A stretch of DNA of 18,116 nt from Christensenella sp. UBA3798 (GTDB taxonomy: Bacteria > Bacillota > Clostridia > Christensenellales > CAG-1252), in NCBI GenBank assembly GCA_002368735.1, contig DFEQ01000089.1:1-18116 (forward strand), given 5' to 3'. Positions 14,264 to 18,116 of this stretch are shown here, piece by piece. Under the pieces are notes generated by a model that made no database searches, was not told the DNA's origin, and was given only the letters and a program-made list of their open reading frames with translations. The first letter of the stretch is position 1. The number at the start of each line of letters is the position of its first letter. Position numbers and translations under genes: made by a program.

Positions 14264-14269
14264 TATAAT
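14264..14269 (+). promoter_or_regulatory. Possible second -10 box upstream of rpsF
   Basis: A TATAAT 47 bases before the main rpsF -10. No convincing -35 is found at 16-18 bases upstream, so this is weak. Confidence 0.25.
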
Positions 14270-14287
14270 ACAATTTCTTTAAAACGC

Positions 14288-14316
14288 TTTACAATTTTTA
14301 TATTATTATGTATAAT
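14288..14316 (+). promoter_or_regulatory. SigA-type promoter of rpsF-ssb-rpsR
   Basis: The -35 is TTTACA (14288-14293), the spacer 17 bases and AT-rich, and the -10 a perfect TATAAT (14311-14316). The predicted start is near 14323, giving a leader of about 75 bases. Confidence 0.85.
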
Positions 14317-14322
14317 ACCCGT

Positions 14323-14397
14323 ATCTGCCGAGAGTCGGCGGAGTCCTTACTTTTGCCAAACGGCAAAGGTCAATATAGTCCAAAAGGAGGTAGTAAC
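14323..14397 (+). promoter_or_regulatory. Structured 5' leader of rpsF, possible bS6:bS18 autoregulatory site
   Basis: Two hairpins are visible: GCCGA/TCGGC with loop GAG (14327-14339), and an 8-bp stem CTTTTGCC/GGCAAAGG with loop AAAC (14350-14369). The leader ends in a strong AAGGAGGT (14384-14391) six bases before the ATG. A bS6:bS18-binding mRNA leader is known upstream of rpsF in many bacteria, and this operon encodes both proteins, but I could not place the conserved CCG-loop motif with certainty. Confidence 0.4.
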
Positions 14398-14679
14398 ATG
14401 AGTAAGTACGAAGTTTTGTACATCTTGAACGGTGAAGCGACCGACGAAGTCAAAACTGCTTGCGCGGACAAGTTCGCGGCTCTTGTCACCGAGCTCGGTG
14501 GCACCGTGTCGACCGTAGACAAGTGGGGGATGAAGAAGTTCGCATATCCCATCAATTACAAGACCGAAGGCTACTATGTTCTCATGAATTTCGAGGCGGC
14601 GTCCTCTGTTCCCGCAGAGATCGAACGTCAGATGAGAAACGACGAGAACGTAGTTCGTTACATGGTCACAAAGAAGTAA
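14398..14679 (+). CDS. rpsF: 30S ribosomal protein bS6
   Basis: A 93-residue protein of the small ribosomal subunit platform, where it pairs with bS18. The sequence runs MSKYEVLYILNGEATDEVK, then WGMKKFAYPINYKTEGYYV (about residues 43-61) and ends NDENVVRYMVTKK, all typical of bS6, at the usual length. The start is fixed by AAGGAGGT six bases upstream; the frame stays open further 5' but that part is leader. It is first in an operon with ssb and rpsR, the order common in Bacillota and many other bacteria. Regulation by the bS6:bS18 complex on the leader is plausible from known practice in the family. Confidence 0.96.
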   Translation: MSKYEVLYILNGEATDEVKTACADKFAALVTELGGTVSTVDKWGMKKFAYPINYKTEGYYVLMNFEAASSVPAEIERQMRNDENVVRYMVTKK

Positions 14680-14693
14680 TTCGGAGGAAAATT

Positions 14694-15092
14694 ATGAATA
14701 AAGTATTTTTGATCGGCAACCTTACCAAAGATCCCGAGCTTTCCAACACCAACAACGGTATCCCCGTTTGCAAGTTCACCCTTGCGGTCAGCAGACGTTT
14801 CGGCAATACCGAGACCGACTTCCTTCCCGTCATCGTATGGAGAGGTCAGGCGGAGAATTGCGGCAAATTCCTCAAGAAGGGCAGCAAGGCTGCTGTCGCG
14901 GGCTCGGTGCAGACTCGTTCCTATGACGCCAACGACGGTTCCAAGCGTTACGTGACCGAGATCGTTGCCGACGAAGTGCAGTTCCTTTCCACCAAAGGCG
15001 GCTTGGATGGTGAGATCCCTCCCGCAGTGGGCGGCGGTGACAACGGTCAGCGCATCGGCTCCGCGGTGACGGAGGACGACCTTCCGTTCTGA
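14694..15092 (+). CDS. ssb: Single-stranded DNA-binding protein
   Basis: A 132-residue SSB. The OB fold covers about residues 1-105 (MNKVFLIGNLTKDPEL, then VIVWRGQAENCGKFLKKG and a YVTEIVADEVQFL strand), followed by a short Gly-rich tail and the canonical acidic tip EDDLPF that recruits partner proteins such as RecO, RecG and PriA. It coats single-stranded DNA in replication and repair. The tail is short compared with SSBs of about 165-180 residues, but the tip is complete. GGAGG seven bases before the ATG sets the start. It lies 14 bases after rpsF and 23 bases before rpsR in one operon. Confidence 0.96.
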   Translation: MNKVFLIGNLTKDPELSNTNNGIPVCKFTLAVSRRFGNTETDFLPVIVWRGQAENCGKFLKKGSKAAVAGSVQTRSYDANDGSKRYVTEIVADEVQFLSTKGGLDGEIPPAVGGGDNGQRIGSAVTEDDLPF

Positions 15093-15115
15093 TTGAAATT
15101 TAATAGGAGAATAAA

Positions 15116-15379
15116 ATGAAAAATATGGAAGATAAGGGCGCAAAGCGCCCGAGCAGGAAGCCCGCGAAGAAGAAGGTATGCGTCTTCTGCGTGGACAAAA
15201 TCGACGAGATCGACTACAAAGACGTTGCAAAACTCAGGAAGTTCATCACCGAGAGCGGTAAGATCGCTCCGAGGCGTTCCACCGGTGTTTGCGCAAAGCA
15301 CCAGAGGATACTTGCCGCGGCGATCAAGCGCGCAAGAGTGATGGCGCTCCTCCCCGAACCGGGCTCGGACAAAGAGTGA
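15116..15379 (+). CDS. rpsR: 30S ribosomal protein bS18 (zinc-binding C+ form)
   Basis: An 87-residue small-subunit protein that pairs with bS6. After a Lys-rich N-terminus it has VCVFCVDKIDEIDYKDV with Cys22 and Cys25, and STGVCAKHQR with Cys59 and His62. Together these form the CxxC...CxxH zinc site of the C+ version of bS18, whereas many bacteria carry the cysteine-free C- copy. The core KLRKFITESGKIAPRR is standard. AGGAG (15105-15109) precedes the ATG by six bases; Met4 is a less likely alternative start. It is the last gene of the operon, with a terminator nine bases downstream. Confidence 0.95.
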   Translation: MKNMEDKGAKRPSRKPAKKKVCVFCVDKIDEIDYKDVAKLRKFITESGKIAPRRSTGVCAKHQRILAAAIKRARVMALLPEPGSDKE

Positions 15380-15387
15380 TCCGAAGG

Positions 15388-15426
15388 AAGCGCAACCGAA
15401 TTTGTCAAGTTGCGCTTTTTCTTTTC
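15388..15426 (+). terminator. Rho-independent terminator after rpsR
   Basis: Perfect 9-bp stem AAGCGCAAC/GTTGCGCTT with a 12-base loop (15388-15417), running into a T-rich tract TTTCTTTT. Confidence 0.9.
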
Positions 15427-15483
15427 CGAAAGGGGGAGAAAGGCGACAGCGCATCGCGCCTATCGGCGTGAGAAGGAGAGATT

Positions 15484-15954
15484 ATGGCAGAAATCGTTCT
15501 GACTAAGGAAGGATATAAGGCAAAAGAGGAAGAACTCGATTATTATATCAAAGTCAAAAGACCCGAAGCGGCGGACAAGGTGAGACTTGCACGTGAATTC
15601 GGCGACCTCAGCGAAAACGCGGAGTACGACGCGGCGAAGGACGAGCAGGGCATCATCGAGGCGCACATCCGTGAGCTTGAGGAGACCTTGAAGCGCGCGA
15701 AGATCATCGACGGCGAGGCGATCGATACGACGGTGGTCAGCGTGGGCTGCTCCGTCAAGGTCCACGATGTCGAATTCGACGAGACTGAAGAGTACAAGAT
15801 CGTCGGCAGCGCAGAGGCGGATTTCGACGCGCGAATGATATCCAACGAGTCCCCCCTCGGCGCGGCACTCATCGGCCACAAGAAAGGCGACGTCGTGGAG
15901 GTCAAAGCGCCGGCAGGCGTGTTTCAGTTCAAGATACTGAACATTCGCAAGTAA
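15484..15954 (+). CDS. greA: Transcription elongation factor GreA
   Basis: A 156-residue factor that enters the secondary channel of RNA polymerase and stimulates cleavage of backtracked RNA. The N-terminal coiled coil (about 1-75) begins VLTKEGYKAKEEELDY and carries REFGDLSENAEYDAAKDEQ with the catalytic tip acids Asp41 and Glu44. The C-terminal FKBP-like domain contains ISNESPLGAALIGHKKGDVVEV (about 119-140). Length and motifs fit GreA exactly. AAGGAGAG lies just before the ATG. No good promoter was found in the 58 bases after the rpsR terminator, so expression by read-through or from an atypical promoter is possible. greA followed by lysS is a common order in Bacillota. Confidence 0.96.
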   Translation: MAEIVLTKEGYKAKEEELDYYIKVKRPEAADKVRLAREFGDLSENAEYDAAKDEQGIIEAHIRELEETLKRAKIIDGEAIDTTVVSVGCSVKVHDVEFDETEEYKIVGSAEADFDARMISNESPLGAALIGHKKGDVVEVKAPAGVFQFKILNIRK

Positions 15955-15958
15955 CACT

Positions 15959-15992
15959 TACGCATTCGCCTCGCCGCGAATGCGTATTTTTT
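15959..15992 (+). terminator. Rho-independent terminator between greA and lysS
   Basis: Perfect 11-bp stem TACGCATTCGC/GCGAATGCGTA with a 6-base loop, followed by six T residues. It begins four bases after the greA stop. Confidence 0.9.
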
Positions 15993-16028
15993 CCCCGGGG
16001 CGCTCCTTTGGCGCTCCGTGACTATTTC

Positions 16029-16033
16029 GGAGG
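16029..16033 (+). promoter_or_regulatory. Ribosome binding site deciding the lysS start
   Basis: GGAGG precedes the ATG at 16038 by four bases. An upstream in-frame ATG at 16008 has no such site and would add ten residues atypical of LysRS. Confidence 0.8.
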
Positions 16034-16037
16034 AATT

Positions 16038-17522
16038 ATGGCAGAAGAGATCGTTACTACAGAGAATATATCCGAAGCAAAGCAGGTCAGGATGCAGAAG
16101 CTTGCCTCCCTCGTGGAAGCGGGGCAGGATCCCTTCACCGAGGTCAAGTTCGATAAGACGCACTCCTCGGCGGAGATCAAGGAGAATGCCGACGCTTTGA
16201 ACGAAAAGGAAGTCACCATCGCGGGGCGCCTCGTTTCGCGCCGCATTATGGGCAAGGCGAGCTTTGCGCACGTCCTGGACGGCGACGGCAAGATACAGAT
16301 ATACGTTCGCCGCGACGACATCGGCGAAAGCGAATATATGGCGTTCAAGCAGCTCGACATCGGCGATATCATCGGCGTCAAGGGCTTTGTTTTCCGCACG
16401 CAGACGGGCGAGATAAGCGTCCACGCCAAGGAGTACAAGCTGCTTTCCAAGTCGCTCCTTCCCCTTCCCGAGAAGTTCCACGGCTTGCAGGATACCGACC
16501 TCAGGTATCGTCAGCGCTACGTGGACCTCATCGCGAATCCCGAGGTAAAGGAAGTCTTTATCAAGAGGAGCAAGATCATCTCCACCATTCGCGAAGTGCT
16601 GGATAAGAAGGGCTTTATCGAAGTGGAGACCCCCGTCCTTAACACCCTTGCGGGCGGCGCCAACGCCCGTCCTTTCGTGACCCATCACAACACCCTCGAT
16701 ATCGATATGTATATGCGTATCGCGACCGAGCTGCATCTTAAGAGGTGCATCGTGGGCGGCTTTGAGAAGGTGTACGAGATCGGCAGGCAATTCCGCAACG
16801 AGGGCATGGATACCAAGCATAACCCCGAGTTCACCACCATCGAGCTGTATCAGGCGTACGTGGACTACAACGAGATGATGCGCATCACCGAGGAGCTTTA
16901 CACTGCGGCGGCGATGAAGGTCAACGGTTCTCTCGACCTTGTCTATCAAGGGCAGGAACTCCACCTGCAGACCCCGTGGGAGAGGCTCACGATGGTGGAA
17001 GCGGTCAAGAAGTACACCGGCTTGGACTTTGATAACGACAGCCTCGATTCCCTCATCGAGCGCGGCAATGCGATGGGGCTCGATATGGCGCCCACCACTT
17101 CGTGGGGCAATGCGCTCTATAATATCTTCGACGCCTTCGTGGAGGAGAAACTCACGGGTCCCGTCTTTATCACCGACTACCCCGTGGAGGTCAGCCCCCT
17201 GGCAAAGAGGAAGCCCTCCGATCCCCGCTTGACAGAGCGCTTCGAGTTCTTTATCTGCTCTTCCGAGGGCGGCAATGCTTTCAGCGAGCTCAACGACCCC
17301 ATCGACCAGCGCAAGCGCTTTGAGGCGCAGATGGCTGCAAAGGCGCAGGGCGACGAGGAAGCGCAGCCCTACGACGAGGATTTCTGCACCGCGCTGGAGT
17401 ACGGCATGCCCCCGACGGGCGGTCTCGGCATCGGCATCGATAGGATGGTGATGTTCCTGACCGATTCCCGTTCCATCCGCGACGTCCTTTTGTTCCCGAC
17501 CATGAAGCCGGAGAAGAAATAA
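16038..17522 (+). CDS. lysS: Lysyl-tRNA synthetase, class II
   Basis: A 494-residue cytoplasmic enzyme that charges tRNA-Lys. The N-terminal OB-fold anticodon-binding domain covers about 58-140 (VTIAGRLVSRRIMGKASFAHV). The class II catalytic core follows, with motif 1 around 180-200 (GFIEVETPVLN), motif 2 FRNEGMDTKHNPEFTTIE (252-269), and motif 3 GLGIGIDRMVMFL (462-474), then the family ending SIRDVLLFP. Length is normal for bacterial LysRS. The start is fixed by GGAGG. It follows the greA terminator by about 45 bases, without an obvious promoter, and gltX begins 11 bases after its stop, so the two synthetase genes are probably co-transcribed. Confidence 0.97.
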   Translation: MAEEIVTTENISEAKQVRMQKLASLVEAGQDPFTEVKFDKTHSSAEIKENADALNEKEVTIAGRLVSRRIMGKASFAHVLDGDGKIQIYVRRDDIGESEYMAFKQLDIGDIIGVKGFVFRTQTGEISVHAKEYKLLSKSLLPLPEKFHGLQDTDLRYRQRYVDLIANPEVKEVFIKRSKIISTIREVLDKKGFIEVETPVLNTLAGGANARPFVTHHNTLDIDMYMRIATELHLKRCIVGGFEKVYEIGRQFRNEGMDTKHNPEFTTIELYQAYVDYNEMMRITEELYTAAAMKVNGSLDLVYQGQELHLQTPWERLTMVEAVKKYTGLDFDNDSLDSLIERGNAMGLDMAPTTSWGNALYNIFDAFVEEKLTGPVFITDYPVEVSPLAKRKPSDPRLTERFEFFICSSEGGNAFSELNDPIDQRKRFEAQMAAKAQGDEEAQPYDEDFCTALEYGMPPTGGLGIGIDRMVMFLTDSRSIRDVLLFPTMKPEKK

Positions 17523-17533
17523 GGGGAAGAGTA

Positions 17534-18116
17534 TGGAAGTCAGAACGAGATTTGCGCCCAGTCCCACGGGCTTTATGCATATCGGCAATCTGCGCACCGC
17601 GCTGTACGCCTATCTTTACGCACGCGCAAACGGAGGCAAGTTCATCATCCGCATCGAGGATACCGACCAAGGTCGCTACGTCGAGGGGGCGGTGGACGTG
17701 ATATTCTCTACCCTCCGCGAGGCGGGCATCGACTATGACGAAGGTCCCGGCAAAGAGGGGACGACAGGCCCCTACGTGCAGAGCGAGAGGAAGGCTATCT
17801 ACAAGAAATACGCTGAAGAGCTCATCGCGAGGGGCGGCGCCTATTACTGCTTCTGCAAGGGGCGCGATATGACGGACGGCGGTACCGAGAAGTACGACAA
17901 GCGCTGCTTGCGCCTCTCCAAAGAGGAGGTGGCGGAGCGCCTCGCCCGCGGCGACAGCTACGTCGTCAGGCAGAACATTCCCGAGACCGACGGCGTCAGC
18001 ACCTACAACGACCTCGTGTACGGCGAGATATCCGTCGCTTATAAGGATATGGAGGACGCGGTGCTCCTAAAGAGCGACGGCATGCCGACCTATAACTTTG
18101 CCAACGTGGTGGACGA
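17534..18116 (+). CDS. gltX: Glutamyl-tRNA synthetase, N-terminal part, cut by the window end
   Basis: The first 194 codons of a class I synthetase that charges tRNA-Glu. The start MEVRTRFAPSPTGFMHIGNL contains the HIGH-type motif (HIGN, 16-19), followed by FIIRIEDTDQGR (37-48). A zinc-type module is indicated by CFC (Cys106, Cys108) and YDKRC (Cys125). The frame runs open to the end through PTYNFANVVD, the family segment before the KMSKS half, which is outside the window. Whether it is discriminating or also charges tRNA-Gln cannot be judged from this part. AGGGGA five bases before the ATG serves as ribosome binding site. It lies directly behind lysS in a likely operon. Confidence 0.95.

Noticed and set aside
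14308..14397. Longer N-terminus for bS6 starting at 14308
   Set aside because: It would begin inside the promoter, 15 bases before the predicted transcript start, and the family N-terminus and ribosome binding site point to 14398.
14460..14693. Longer ORF for ssb starting at 14460
   Set aside because: It overlaps rpsF in another frame; the family start MNKVFLIGNL with GGAGG is at 14694.
15999..16017. Direct repeat GGCGCTCC-TTT-GGCGCTCC before lysS
   Set aside because: Clear but short; no T-box, promoter or recognisable binding-site pattern goes with it, so no role is claimed.

Overview
The window looks like a stretch of chromosome from a member of the Bacillota, most likely an uncultured clostridial lineage with fairly GC-rich coding sequence. 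This is inferred from gene content and order: a YaaO-like decarboxylase, holB and yaaT/ricT in a row, rpsF-ssb-rpsR, greA followed by lysS, a C+ zinc-type bS18, and strong GGAGG ribosome binding sites. No species can be named from sequence alone.

Layout. Positions 1-2475 hold the end of a plus-strand operon: the C-terminal part of an Orn/Lys/Arg-type decarboxylase, holB (DNA polymerase III delta prime) and ricT/yaaT, joined by overlapping starts and closed by a terminator. Positions 2476-2743 hold a non-coding array of small hairpins followed by a near-consensus promoter. That promoter drives a 2138-residue secreted lipoprotein (2744-9160) and a co-transcribed single-pass membrane protein of unknown function (9170-10459), ended by a bidirectional terminator. 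glmM (minus strand) and glmS (plus strand) diverge from a 95-base promoter region at 11823-11917; both act in UDP-GlcNAc synthesis for peptidoglycan. Positions 13703-14260 are repeat-rich and non-coding: a 130-bp palindromic MITE-like element that overlaps the last codon and stop of glmS, an 83-bp tandem duplication, and a second, longer hairpin array. A strong promoter then drives rpsF-ssb-rpsR. greA follows after a terminator, and after another terminator come lysS and gltX, the latter cut by the window end.

Most of the window is housekeeping: replication, cell-wall precursor supply, ribosome, transcript cleavage and tRNA charging. The unusual parts are the giant lipoprotein with its partner, the promoter whose predicted start site is the A of the lipoprotein ATG (a leaderless mRNA) with a perfect 8-bp inverted repeat over the -35 box, and the two hairpin arrays. 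The arrays share linkers and hairpin order, but one hairpin is fully replaced while staying palindromic. No tRNA, rRNA, CRISPR array, transposase or phage gene was recognised.
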